Part shown: one piece after another, positions 46,480 to 56,885 of the stretch
Numbering within the stretch: position 1 is the stretch's first letter
How the letters are laid out: each line of letters opens with the position of its first letter
Assembly (NCBI RefSeq): GCF_000003815.2
Contig: NC_049990.1
Span: 1,192,189 to 1,254,230 of the forward strand
Source: Branchiostoma floridae
Taxonomy: Eukaryota; Chordata; Leptocardii; Amphioxiformes; Branchiostomatidae
Reading direction: 5' to 3'
Length of the DNA: 62,042 bases
Position numbers and translations under genes: made by a program
Notes under the pieces: model-generated
What the model was told of the DNA's origin: nothing
What the model saw: only the letters and a program-made list of their open reading frames with translations
Database searches by the model: none

Positions 46480-46980
46480 GTGGGGGGTTCAAATTTACCG
46501 GCACGGAGCGGTTATTTTCCAGGCGTTCATTTGAAGAGAAGTATTGAAGAACGTTTGGACCTGTTCCAATCCGCAAGTTGTGGCCGTTACCGCATAGGAC
46601 CCTCGTGGACGGAATTTGACGCAAAGAGAGGAGGTGGCTATCATTCTGTACAAGTTGATGCTGTTGGAAATCGACACAGAATGGGAAATCACGACCATTG
46701 TACCATCCGGATTAATAGAAGCCGAGACTGCAAGCTGAACATGTTTCGCGTCCAAATAATCCAAGAGTCCAAGACCATCCAACAACACGAGTCATATCGG
46801 CCACTACTCTAGATCTTACCGGATTCTTATTCCTGTGGTGGCCAGATAGAACTGTGTGCTCTTTTTAACTTACGCCGAGACGCTTCGTCCGACACTGGAA
46901 ATGTTACTGTGGACTTGGATGCTGCACGGAATTGCACAACCGTTGTGATTGCTTCAACTGCCGACTACATCAGAATAATA
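46480..46980 (+). CDS. Broken open frames downstream in the same block
   Basis: 46480-46812 is open (CGRYRIGPSWTEFDAKRGGG). In another frame an open stretch from about 46812 gives ALFNLRRDASSDTGNVTVDL and ends in TAG near 46990. A competing open frame exists on the minus strand (46495-46788). The pieces look like fragments of one ancestral coding region with frameshifts, but neither strand nor family can be fixed. A T-rich run and AATAAA (47047) follow on the plus strand, which favours plus. Confidence 0.25.
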
Positions 46981-47046
46981 GGCCACAAATACCTAGTAGG
47001 CTGTAGTTTTTTTTTTACTTTTCCATGTAATATTTTCTTGTGATTC

Positions 47047-47052
47047 AATAAA
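47047..47052 (+). terminator. Polyadenylation signal AATAAA
   Basis: AATAAA in GATTCAATAAAATGTC, 60-70 bp after the last open frame of the block and just before the 141-bp array. It fits a plus-strand transcript ending inside the TIR element. Confidence 0.4.
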
Positions 47053-47089
47053 ATGTCAAAGTGTCATCCATTGCATTTTCTTGCTTTAA

Positions 47090-48080
47090 AATGTGCTTAT
47101 GATTATTCTGCTAAAATGGCACTTATCCACACCTTATAATCAACCTAATGCATACGTATATGAGACGTACAGAGGGAACTTTAAACATGTCTTAAGGGTG
47201 TTTTAGTGCGTATATATGACAACTTTTAGCTGCTAAAACGGAAAATATAGACTCTTAATGCACACGTATATGAGACGTAAAGAGGCTTTCGATCAAATAA
47301 ACGCGAAGTTTAAACATGTCTTAAGGGCGTTTTAATAAGTATTTATGGCGAATTTAGGCTGCTGAAAAGGCACATAAACACACGTTATAATCCACTTAAT
47401 GCACACGTATATAAGACGTAAAGAGGCTTTAGATCAAATAAACGTGAAGTTTAAACATGTTTTAAGGGCGTTTTAATTAGCGATTATGGCAACTTTAAGC
47501 TGCTGAAAAGGCACATAAACACACGTTATCATCCACTTAATGCACACGTATATAAGACGTAAAGAGGCTTTAGATCAGATAAACGTGAAGTTTAAACATG
47601 TCTTAAGGGCGTTTTAATAAGTATTTATGGCAACTTTAAGCTGCTGAAAAGGCACCTAAACACACGTTATAATCCTCTTAATGCACACGTATATAAGACG
47701 TAAAGAGGCTTTAGATCAAATAAACGTGAAGTTTAAACATGTTTTAAGGGCGTTTTAATAAGTATTTATGGCAACTTTAAGCTGCTGAAAATGCACATAA
47801 ACATACGTTAAAATCCACTTAATGCACACGTATATAAGACGTAAAGAGGCTTTAGATCAAATAAACGTGAAGTTTAAACATGTCTTAAGGGCGTTTTAAT
47901 AAGTATTCATGGCAACTTTAAGCTGCTGAAAAGGCACCTAAACACACGTTATAACCCTCTTAATGCACACGTATATAAGACGTAAAGAGGCTTTAGATCA
48001 AATAAACGTGAACTTTAAACAAGTTTTAAGGGGGTTTTAATAATCATTTACGACATCTTTAAGCTGCTGAAAGACAACTG
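47090..48080 (+). repeat. 141-bp tandem array, 6-7 copies
   Basis: CACACGTATATAAGACGTAA marks units at 47261, 47402, 47543, 47684, 47825 and 47966, exactly 141 bp apart each time. A diverged unit precedes at about 47140. Units end in GCTGCTGAAAAGGCACCTAA. Confidence 0.95.
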
Positions 48081-48347
48081 GAAAACCGGAAAATAAGGAC
48101 TAACACGGACCTACGGAAAGACCACTTAAAGGCAATATTTACGTACTCGTATAAAGGGTGTATAGGTCTGTAAAGAAGGAAAATACGTCAACATTACGCA
48201 TGGTTTCAGCACGCTTAAATACCGTTTTTCGTGCCGTGATCCCTACCTACCGACCCTAATTTTTTCAGGACTGAAACAGGAAACACAACATTTTTTTTCC
48301 TAGGCCTTAGCATGACAGGATTTGAACCCAGGACCAGGAATAGAGAG

Positions 48348-48697
48348 CAGGGCTCGAAATTCATTTTTGGGATTAGGTGCACTGGTGCAGCCAGCTTAAA
48401 AAATTGGGTGCACCAAAAAAGTTTTGGAGTGCACCACTAAATCTAAGTTATAGCCTAGTAATAAAACTTAATTACAATCTATCAAATTCTTAAACAAGTA
48501 CCATGACAGACATTTTTATCTTTTTCTAACACTTAGATGTCAAGAATATTATGTATAATTGTGTACTTTGATATCTTTACATACATAAACCTAAGAAAAT
48601 ATTTGGTGCAACCTGTGCACCCACAGAAAAAAAATTGGGTGCACAGTTCCAATTTTGGGTGCATCTGGGTGCACATGCACCAGTATTTTGAGCCCTG
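48348..48697. mobile_element. hAT-type MITE with CAGGGCTCGAAAT ends
   Basis: Ends CAGGGCTCGAAATTC and GTATTTTGAGCCCTG. Internal words are GGGTGCACC-like and repeated in both halves. The flanks share GAGAG but not a clean 8-bp repeat. It is inserted next to the SINE B box at 48331. Confidence 0.75.
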
Positions 48698-50534
48698 GAG
48701 AGTGAAATATAATGAGCCTCTATCTTGTGAAAGCTCCTTATAATGGCTAACAAGCTAAGACTTAGTAAGAGCCTATAGTTTGTGACTGTCACAACTCCAG
48801 GGCGTTACATGCTCAAGTTGTAGATTTTCAGTTTCATTCTTACCCCAATATAAAGGATGTCCCTAGTGGATGTTAACACTAGAATTAAGTTGCTATGACG
48901 TACAAATTGGCTGAGAGAGGCACATAAGTGGCCATTAGGAGGGTAACCTGCTGACATGTGTGCATAGTTAGCACAATGTACCCCCCATGTGGGACACGGT
49001 GTAATTGGAACAAATAGATACTTGCGTTTTTATGGTGCCGTTAACTGTACCGCTGTTACAGTAACGTTTATTGTAATTTGTTCAAGTGGCACATGGGTCA
49101 GCATGTTTTCTTGCTGTTTCTGTAATAGGGTACATTTTTACAGGGAGGGGTTGCAACACTGCCAAAGATGACTTTTCCTGTTTTGCTTACCCCATGTCAC
49201 GGACAATTATTTTATGAAGAAAAATATTCTTGCAGGAAAAAAAATGTAGAATAAAATTCAAGCAAAACAACATGCTTGAGGCTCCTCTTTCAACATGGGG
49301 CTCCAATTTTATGCCCCTTCCAAAAAAGGGGTGCAGCAAAGTAACAAGTAGATCCAAATTTCACTCATGGAGGAATCTTGCTCCATGCTTCAAGTGAGGT
49401 AGGGACATGTGCTTGCCTGATCGGCACTTTCACGACAACTGTAGTTTAGTAAACTTTTCCAGCTCTGAGTCCCACTTTGGCAGAAGACACCAGCTGTCAT
49501 GGCTTCTGACTTTATTGTATAAGCAGAAATCATTCTGACCACAAGTTAAGCACCGGCTGGCTGTGTCACATGTGAAGTGTACGCCTGTTATACATGGCTC
49601 AGACTGAAATAGCCTGGCCAAAGTGGTATCATACTTAAGACAGAAAGCTTTGTATTTTTATTTATTTATTTATTTCATCTTGAAACAGATGGGTAGCCCC
49701 TACAACAGGCATAGTTGATTTCCAAGGGGGCCTATCAAACATACCATCATGTAAATAATAAATACAGGACAAAAACGTGGTAACAATCAGTCAAACTTTG
49801 AACACCCAGGGACAACATACACTACAGAAGGTAACATATACCATGTATAAAGGTAACATACAAAGAATGTAATATATGTGTGTTGAATCACTGCCATCTG
49901 GGTTTTATTCTATATGGACTGTTAGAGAGAAATTGGACTAAAGAAATGCAGTAAAGTCCTGAGATGGGTGGTACCAGATCATATGTGCCTGCTTGCTGTA
50001 CCTTATAGGCCAATAGATAGCTTTGTATGATAAAGGTAACATATAAGAAACACAGCAGATGTAAGTTGAATGGTAATGTTTTTGTTTTCTATGGACTGTT
50101 AAAGAAAAATTGGACCATGATTGTAGAAGATCAGTAAAGTCCTGAACCATGCAGGTGGTACCAGAACACCCAGCTAGCTGAACCTTATAGGCACATTAGG
50201 TGGAAATGGAGGGAAACATGCCATAAACTTTGATAAAGATGGGGATTGGATTGGGCCATTTTTGGCCATTTTGCGCACTCTACTGCAGTGATATGTGAGA
50301 GAGAGCCCAAATGTTCAGTCTGTAAGTTCCCCAAATGTTCCATAAAATTCCACAGTAAGATGTTGAATTACCAGTATATACTAAACTGTAGTAAATCTTA
50401 TGCACTTTGAAAGCTGGTGTGTTACGCCAAATGGTGGTTATACCGGCTATACAGAATCTGATACAGATATTATTGGCTGTATCTCAGGCAGTACAGAATA
50501 CTCTATCCTTTCCTTGACATTGAAAGCATTGTTA
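48698..50534. other. Gene-free stretch with minor repeats
   Basis: No exon recognised. An (ATTT)n run lies near 49656-49676. A two-copy 177-bp repeat (ATGGACTGTTA at 49914 and 50091, with GTAAAGTCCTGA and GGTGGTACCAGA) follows. Confidence 0.5.
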
Positions 50535-51112
50535 CGAGGGGCGTTCAAGAAGTAATCCACCTGACCCACTTCCAGTTGTCTGATCTAGATGAAATTTTGC
50601 ATATGTAATGATTCATATGTCTATGGGTTATGTTGCAAAAAACAGCTCTGAACTAATTTTGGTTTTTGATTTATAGGTGTTTGAACTGAGTCAGGTGTGA
50701 AATGGACCAGGTGTGAAATGGAGCCAGTTGAGTGTCGCGCAGTGATCCGGTTTTTGTGTTTGAAAGGACGCATACCAAATGAGACTTTTGATGAAATAAA
50801 AGAAACTTATGGTGATGATTCCCCATCATATGACCTTGTAAAAGGCTGGCATTGTGAATTCAAACATGGCCGGAAGTCTGTGGAAACAGCTCCCAGACCT
50901 GGTCGTCCCTCTTCTGCCATTGATGAGGCATCTGTTGCAGGACCAACCTGGGGCGTCCTACAAAAACGGTGTACAGAGCTGCATCAAACGATGGTAGAAA
51001 TGCATAACTCTGGGTGATTCCTATGAAGAGAAAGACTAATAACTGCACCAAGTTTCATTAATCTCCTCCTTTGGGAAATGGGTCAGGTGGATTACTTCTT
51101 GAACGCCCCTCG
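50535..51112 (+). mobile_element. Internally deleted mariner element
   Basis: 34-bp perfect TIRs begin CGAGGGGCGTTCAAGAAGTA, with TA target duplications at 50533-50534 and 51113-51114. It was inserted into the first unit of the 51.1-52.0 kb array, whose sister units show the empty site. At 578 bp it is a deletion derivative of a full mariner of about 1.3 kb. Confidence 0.93.
50697..51017 (+). pseudogene. Mariner transposase remnant, HTH domain retained
   Basis: The frame contains the N-terminal mariner HTH (CRAVIRFLCLKGRIPNETFD, then SYDLVKGWHCEFKHGRKSVE and the linker APRPGRPSSAIDEAS). The catalytic DDD core is absent. Right after the linker, in another frame, the C-terminal end is recognisable (SYKNGVQSCIKRW then a stop, KCITLG). 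Internal deletion has fused the two ends. It could at most encode a DNA-binding fragment. Confidence 0.9.
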
Positions 51113-51119
51113 TATTGCA

Positions 51120-51995
51120 ACTTGCAGGCAATTTTCAACAGATATGTGCCCTCTACTAGCTAGTTAAGCAAATTGAGTTAATTCTCCCAACTACGTCTAC
51201 AGTGCCATGGTTGATGACAAAAAGATGACCATAATATATCATTCAGAATGGTATTTCATGTCTTCTCCTCTTAGTTTGCCCTCTGGAAGTTTTATGAAAT
51301 TGAGCTCCTGCATTTATGCTTCAGATCTTAGCCTACAGGCTAAATACAATGTCTGAGAAAAATTGAAGCAAGATAATCATAGTATATCAAGTAGAATGGC
51401 ATTTCTTATCTTCTCCTTGCCTTTGAAAGCATTTTCTTATTACAGCTTGCAGACAATTTTCAACATAATTATGTTGTCTCATTGCTGAAGAAAATGTTAT
51501 GATACTCAGTAAAATGATGTTTCTCATCCCTTCTTTGCCATTGAAAGCATCATCTTATTCAACTTCCAGACAATTTTCAACAAAATTATGCTGTCTTATT
51601 GCTAAAGAAAAGACAATGAAATAATGTTTCTTATCCTTTCTTTGCCATTGAAAGCATTTTCTTATGACAACTTGCAGACAATTTTCAACAAAATTATGCT
51701 GTCTCATTGCTGAAGAAAATGTTATCATACTCAGTAAAATGATGTTTCTCATCCCTTCTTTGCCATTGAAAGCATCATCTTATTCAACTTCCAGACAATT
51801 TTCCACAAAATTATGCTGTCTTATTGCTAAAGAAAAGATAATGAAATAATGTTTCTTATCCTTTCTTTGCCATTGAAAGCATCATCTTATTCAACTTCCA
51901 GACAATTTTCAACAAAACTATGCTGTCTTATTGCTAAAGAAAATATAATCATGGTAAGATGATGTTCATCATTTGCCATTGAAAGCATTCCCATT
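51120..51995. repeat. Tandem array, period 107/118 bp
   Basis: GCCATTGAAAGC occurs at 51537, 51644, 51762, 51869 and 51975, with a variant near 51419 and a first unit split by the mariner at 50535. Shared text: CTTCCAGACAATTTTCAACA and TTATGCTGTCTTATTGCTAA. Confidence 0.9.
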
Positions 51996-52378
51996 GCACC
52001 CTTCAGCACAACCCTGCCCTTTGATGAAGGCCCAATCCAGATCTTGAGTTATGCTACTTTAAGTCCTGCCAGGACGAGGAGCTAAGTCCCTAGCCATGCA
52101 CTTTGAAGTTGATGAGAAAATGGAGCTTCCATTGAGGCTGAGAGTGCACATATGTCTGTAGAGGTTTAGCCGGTCTCTACAGGGCGATCAGTCTTAGTTG
52201 CTCTTTCAAAGCCCTGACGCAGTTTTCAAAGGGCTTGTGTTAGCCTGCGTCTCTGGTGCCCTTATCAGATAGCGAGCAGGGAGGAAGTCTCTTCATGCAG
52301 GCTTTAGATGTGCAAATGTGTCTCTCACACCATGCATATACATTTGTGTCAAGCCTGGCCACTTCTTTGTTTTATCTA

Positions 52379-52590
52379 CTGTAAATGCAGAAATGTTCAT
52401 GGTGGATTAATGTTTGCGGTTTTTGCGGTGACCACTTCACCGCAAACTGAAAACCACCGCAAACATTTTTCTATCATGGTATTAGACTGCATGCAGTCTA
52501 TGGTGTTAGCGCGAACTTAAATTCACCATGGAAAGTCCTTTTTACCGCTACCGCGAAATTAAATCCCCGCGAAACTATATGCATTTACAG
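52379..52590. mobile_element. TA-flanked MITE, copy 2 of 3
   Basis: CTGTAAATGCA...GCATTTACAG with TA on both sides and the same interior words as 28076-28283 (CCACTTCACCGC, CGCTACCGCGAAATTAAATC). Confidence 0.88.
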
Positions 52591-52886
52591 TATTCAGGTT
52601 TGGCTGTTCAGCACGCACAGCCAGGGCTGTCCAACTAGCCTGTGGCTATTGTATAAAGGATAACCCCTGCTGACAGAGACAAAGACAATACAAATGGAAG
52701 TTGACATGGTGTGGGATTACTGTAACAAAAACTAGTAACTGTTACCATATTCTTATTACATAACAAATTAGTAGATACATATATACAAAAGTCAGACCAA
52801 CTGATTTCCATGGTGTACAGGTAGATGTCAGAGGTCATGATGAAAAGGAATGGCTGGCAGGATAACTACAATCTGAACATGTATGT

Positions 52887-53010
52887 AAGTGGCATCACGT
52901 AGTGTAATGGTAGGGTGTTTGGTTCAAAGCCTAGAGGTACTAGTACAGAGTTTGAAGCCCTTTGATGCTCTGATGTTGTTCCCTTGAAAAAAGGCACTTA
53001 ACATGACTTT
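52887..53010 (+). repeat. tRNA-derived SINE, partial
   Basis: A-box-like CGTAGTGTAATGGTAGGG, B-box-like GAGTTTGAAGCCC near 52949, and the body phrase CCCTTGAAAAAAGGCACTTA. Confidence 0.55.
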
Positions 53011-53014
53011 CTTC

Positions 53015-53135
53015 ACTATACCTAGGTGAGAATGAGGAAATAACTTGAATATCAGTGCTATATCAATGGATCTGAACCTGACCTCTGTGTTCTGGGACGA
53101 CCACCCAGCCGTTACGCCACACGACCCCACAGTCT
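53015..53135 (-). repeat. tRNA-derived SINE, opposite strand
   Basis: The minus strand shows TGGCGTAACGGCTGGGTGG (A box) and GGTTCAGATCC (B box). Placed tail to tail with the preceding plus-strand SINE. Confidence 0.5.
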
Positions 53136-53151
53136 TGCAGGGAGAGGGTTA

Positions 53152-53359
53152 CTGTAAATGCAGAAATGTTCTCGGTGGAAAAATGTTCGCAGTTTTCGCG
53201 GCGACCACTTCACCGCGAACTTAAAACCACCGCGAACATTTTTCTACTATGGTATTAGACTGCAGTCTATTGTGTAACCGCGAACTTAAATCCACTGCGA
53301 AAAGTCCTTTTTCCCGCTACCGCAAAATTAAATCCCTGCGAACTTAAATGCATTTACAG
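53152..53359. mobile_element. TA-flanked MITE, copy 3 of 3
   Basis: CTGTAAATGCA...GCATTTACAG, TA flanks, interior nearly collinear with copy 2 (CTATGGTATTAGACTGCA, CTTTTTCCCGCTACCGC). Confidence 0.9.
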
Positions 53360-53504
53360 TACTATGAGAACTAAATAGACTCCTTGTTTTTGTGTCCTGA
53401 CTGGCATTGATCCATCCCTGCCCATTTGACACCCACCACTCATGTTGGACATCAGCCCAGGCAGGAATTGATGGAGCCATTAGAGTGAGTATAAAAGGGA
53501 TCGT

Positions 53505-53690
53505 GTGGCTCAGTCGGCAGGGTGTTCCATTCATAACCCAGAGGTTCTGGGTTTGAGTCCGTTGATGTGCCACTAATCTTGTGCCCTTGGAAAAGGCTCT
53601 TAACACAACTTTCCTCACTTCACTCTGTTAGGGCTGTCCCTCGGATAGGACATTAAATGGAGGTCGGGTGTTTGAAGAGAGCCGTACTTT
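53505..53690 (+). repeat. tRNA-derived SINE
   Basis: A box TGGCTCAGTCGGCAGGG, B box GGGTTTGAGTCC (about 53549-53560), body CTTGTGCCCTTGGAAAAGGC and tail ACTTTCCTCACTT. Confidence 0.65.
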
Positions 53691-54462
53691 GAACATTTAA
53701 AAAAATCTACCATACTTCTTGAGTAGGGTCCTTCCCTGTGTGAGTTAAGTAAAATAAAGCTGTCTGAATATGCAGCTCATACTCAAACTTGTGCTTCACT
53801 ATGGCATGTATCAGGTCATCTGTAGGCTTTTGCATAAGATTATGATCATCAGGAGTTTTTATTATTGTTGTTCACGATGACTTAACTTGAAGACAATGAG
53901 TGTAACTTTGCGATATTTCTCAGACAAAAAGGAATATCGAACACCCCAATCCTCAGTATGTAATCTGGTACTTGTATTAATGACTGTTGCATTTTCTGGA
54001 TTTGAGTCATTCTCAGTTTTGAAGTTCTGTGCCCAAATGTCTAAGAACAGACAAACGCATCATATCCATGTTAGTCGTAAGCATGGAAAAGAACCTAGCA
54101 CTCTTATCAATGAGAGTAGGGGTTACCTGGTGTGTCTGATAAAAGATGGGAGCCATAGGTCAGCACTTCTAGCTACCAGAAAAAGCGAATGGATCACCCC
54201 AGTTGAGGAGTATGTTCTGTAGGTGTTGTTGCTTATGACCCTGTCCTTGGTGCTGAAGTTTGGATGGGCCTGCTTCCTACCTTCCATTACTGTCTTTGAG
54301 TTTGTTGAGTTTATTGTGATACCCTTTAGCTAATTGAGCTAGTCTGCCAGGGCTCATTGAAAAGACACACAGTATATACATTGTACAAGTGGATGGACAG
54401 ATAGCATACACTCAAAACAGATACAAATGCATATATGTACATAAAGTCAAGAAGTCATGAGG

Positions 54463-54720
54463 TCAGAGGGTTATATACAATAAAACCATTATGATCTGTA
54501 GAAATTGTCTATCATCTTCTTTAGCAATCTTGTATTCAGAGACAATCTTGAAATCTCTGGGTAGCAGATTCCACAGTTTAACTGATCTGTAATTAAATGT
54601 TCTCCTCCCACTGTTGTTCCTTGCATTCGGTAACCTATAGTCATGCAATGACTGCCTAGTAGAGGGACTATGACATGAATTAACTGGAACAAGAGATACT
54701 TTCATACTGTTAGAGGACAA
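54463..54720 (-). pseudogene. C-terminal remnant of a non-LTR reverse transcriptase
   Basis: Minus-strand frame with HDYRLPNARNNSGRRTFNYR and SVKLWNLLPRDFKIV, the closing motif (fold into a W-NxLP segment) of many Jockey/RTE/CR1-type RT proteins. The rest of the ORF is missing, so this is a 5'-truncated relic. Confidence 0.65.
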
Positions 54721-54814
54721 TGGAATGTTTGCCTTGCATTTCTTAGAGTATCTAATCTTAAGTGATGTTTAGAAAATATGTCTCTAATATACTTGGAGGT
54801 GTTAGGGCTTGCAG

Positions 54815-55108
54815 AAACTAATGTGGAGTCATATAGTTTCCAGTTAGAATTTGTATTCAACCGGCTCCCTATTCAAGTTAGTAAACTGCTTGTCCTTTCT
54901 AGAATCCATAGATTTTAAACAATTAAACAAAATAAAAAGTTGACATAGAAATATAAGTGTCAGAATGCATTTCAGTTTTACTTAACTTAACTGTGTTGTA
55001 TCACTAGATTTTTGGCCAATGTTAAAAAAAAAGGTAAGCCATTATTTTAACCTACCAACCGTAACTTTTTCAGGACTGAAACAGGAAACACAGTGTTTTT
55101 AGCCTAGG
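54815..55108. mobile_element. Deleted relative of the 43800-48309 TIR element
   Basis: 54823-55020 (GTGGAGTCATATAGTTTCCA and on) matches the left subterminal part 43891-44100. 55050-55108 (TTTTTCAGGACTGAAACAGG to TAGCCTAGGCC) matches the right TIR. The interior arrays and the left tip are missing. Confidence 0.8.
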
Positions 55109-55206
55109 CCCAACTCTGAAGTTGTGGTTGCAACTGCGTTTTGTGTTGTTGCTGCTTTAATGGCTGACCTTAACTCTTTGCTCAAAGTTACTACATACAG
55201 ATCATT

Positions 55207-55560
55207 TGTGGGACCGCGTAGCACAGTGGCAGTGTGTTTGGCCTGTGACCAAGAGGTCGCTGGTTTGAATCCGGCTGCTGTGTTGCCGATCTTGTGCCCT
55301 TGGGAAAGGCACTTTACACGACTTTCCTCACTTGCGATAGTGCGGTAGAACCCGCCACATGTGCAATAGTGCTGTATGAGTGGTTCAAAACTCACAGTCC
55401 CTTGGCCGCACCTGGGGCAATTACAGTTGTATTGAGGTCACCTGAGTTGCACCGAATGGCAGCTCGCTCCAGACCCTTGCGATTTAGCCCCGCCTATTGT
55501 AAGCTCCTCGCAGTTCAGCCCCTGGCTGCAAAAAGAGAGTAGTCAGCCCACCCAATAAAC
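55207..55560 (+). repeat. tRNA-derived SINE, long copy
   Basis: A-box-like GTAGCACAGTGGCAGTG (55218), B box GGTTTGAATCC (55262-55272), body CTTGTGCCCTTGGGAAAGGC and CGACTTTCCTCACTT, then about 200 bp of extra 3' sequence ending in an A/C-rich tail. Confidence 0.7.
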
Positions 55561-55823
55561 AACCAATAATAACCAACCAATGATTTGGCTCAGTGTATTC
55601 TGCTCACATTGGCTATTCCTCTTATTACAACCGGAGGCAGAATAGCCCCATGTAACATAAATCTGGATTAAGATATATCTAGGAGTCACCGTAGCTTCCA
55701 GGCCAGATTAACTACATAGTTCCACACATCCTTTATCTAGCGTAGACTCTACAGCTGCCTACATGGAGGTAATAAGCTGGTGTGTTATGCTGAGGGGTCG
55801 TAAATAGATATACACAGATCATG

Positions 55824-56322
55824 CATGGCTCTAAATACTTTTTTCTGCATAGCTGCACTACATTGGAAATTACCTGCACCAGAAAAATTTTACCTGCACC
55901 ACTATAAACTTAGGAGGTATGGATCATACTAAAATTGTTCAGGAACCATTGCTATTTTTCTCTTGTACTTTATAGGTGGTAAAATTCAATGCATCTAATA
56001 ACAATCCACATACACCTACATCATAGGACATGTATCCAGTACTTGGACCAGTGCAGGTTAGGTGCAGGTAGACACCAGAAATACCTGCACAGCTCCAAGT
56101 TTACCTGCACTAACCTTCATATACCCAGTACATGGACCAGTGCAGGTTAGGTGCAGGTAGACACCAGAAATACCTGCACAGCTCCAATTTTACCTGCACT
56201 AACCTTCATATACCCAGTACATGGACCAGTGCAGGTTAGGTGCAGGTAGACACCAGAAATACATGCACAGCTCCAATTTTACCAGCATTAACCTGCATAT
56301 GCAGGTGGTATTTTGAGCCCTG
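55824..56322. mobile_element. hAT-like MITE containing an 89-bp triplicate
   Basis: Ends CATGGCTCTAAATAC and GGTATTTTGAGCCCTG (two mismatches). The interior is filled with ACCTGCAC / GTGCAGGT words. A unit with GGACCAGTGCAGGTTAGGTG repeats at 56045, 56134 and 56223, exactly 89 bp apart. TSD not clear. Confidence 0.7.
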
Positions 56323-56366
56323 CAGATACAGATAAAGAAGGAACCTGTCACCTTGCCGGCTTGGAA

Positions 56367-56885
56367 GTTGTTTGTAAGGATTTTGAGCAAAGCTCTGCAG
56401 CATCCCTGCTTCTGTCTGGGGAATTATTTACATTATCCTGGTACCACCAGATAGTAGTTCACTCTGTCGTTTATTATACGCTCCCTTCAGGCGACAGACT
56501 TTTGTTTTGTGTGATTCAGATTTATACTGGGCTGCTATATTCTTGGCTGTGTTCATGCATACAGATATAGATAAAGAACAAACTTCCAAAAAATGAGTTT
56601 ATCAGGTTGTTAGGTAATATGGTAGTACTACTAGTAGAGTTTTCTTTTATACAACCAGTTAATATTACCTGCTGATATGTCTGTCAGACATCTTCCTCTC
56701 ATAGCTTCTGACTGGAGTTCTGCGTCTCGCCACAGTTGTTTGTAAGGATGTTGTGCAGAGCCCTGCAGCATTCCTACCTCTGAGTGAGGAATTCTTCAGA
56801 CACATGACAAATTACATCCCTTCAGGGGACAGACTTTTGTGTTGCATGATTCAGTTTCATCCTAGTCTGCTTCCTGTTTAGGAAT
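56367..56885 (+). repeat. 368-bp two-copy repeat
   Basis: GTTGTTTGTAAGGAT starts at 56367 and 56735, followed in both by CTCTGCAGCATCCC / CCCTGCAGCATTCC and CTTCAGGCGACAGACTTTTG / CTTCAGGGGACAGACTTTTG. Confidence 0.75.

Larger units (their letters stand above)
43800..48309. mobile_element. 4.5-kb TIR element with two satellite arrays and an ORF cluster
   Basis: The left end AGGCCTAGGAAAAAAAATGT is repeated inverted at the right end (to about 48307). The matching TIR runs about 34 bp (through GTTGTGTTTCCTGTTTC), followed by looser similarity (CTACCTACC). Inside are a 115-bp array (44690-45900), a single-copy block with ORFs and a polyadenylation signal (45900-47060), then a 141-bp array (47090-48080). 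The left subterminal sequence and right end recur as a deleted relative at 54815-55108. No transposase motif recognised, so the class is unknown. Flanks GCTA and TTAG are compatible with a short T/A-rich TSD. Confidence 0.75.
43381..48347 (-). repeat. tRNA-derived SINE split by two nested insertions
   Basis: Minus-strand SINE pieces: tail GTAAGGAAAGTCGTGTAA (43387-43405), middle AGTGCCATTCCCAAGAGCAT (43770-43789) and B box in GGATTTGAACCCAGG (about 48317-48331). Joined, the order matches the intact SINE body at 11618-11790. The breaks correspond to the Harbinger-type MITE (43406-43766) and the large TIR element (43800-48309). A hAT-type MITE abuts at 48348. Confidence 0.65.

Noticed and set aside
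44690-48080. CRISPR-like regular repeats
   Set aside because: Whole 115- and 141-bp units repeat without unique spacers, in eukaryotic DNA; these are satellites.
53887-54222. 111-codon plus-strand ORF (KTMSVTLRYFSDKKEY start)
   Set aside because: No domain, splice signal or codon evidence recognised; cannot be separated from chance.
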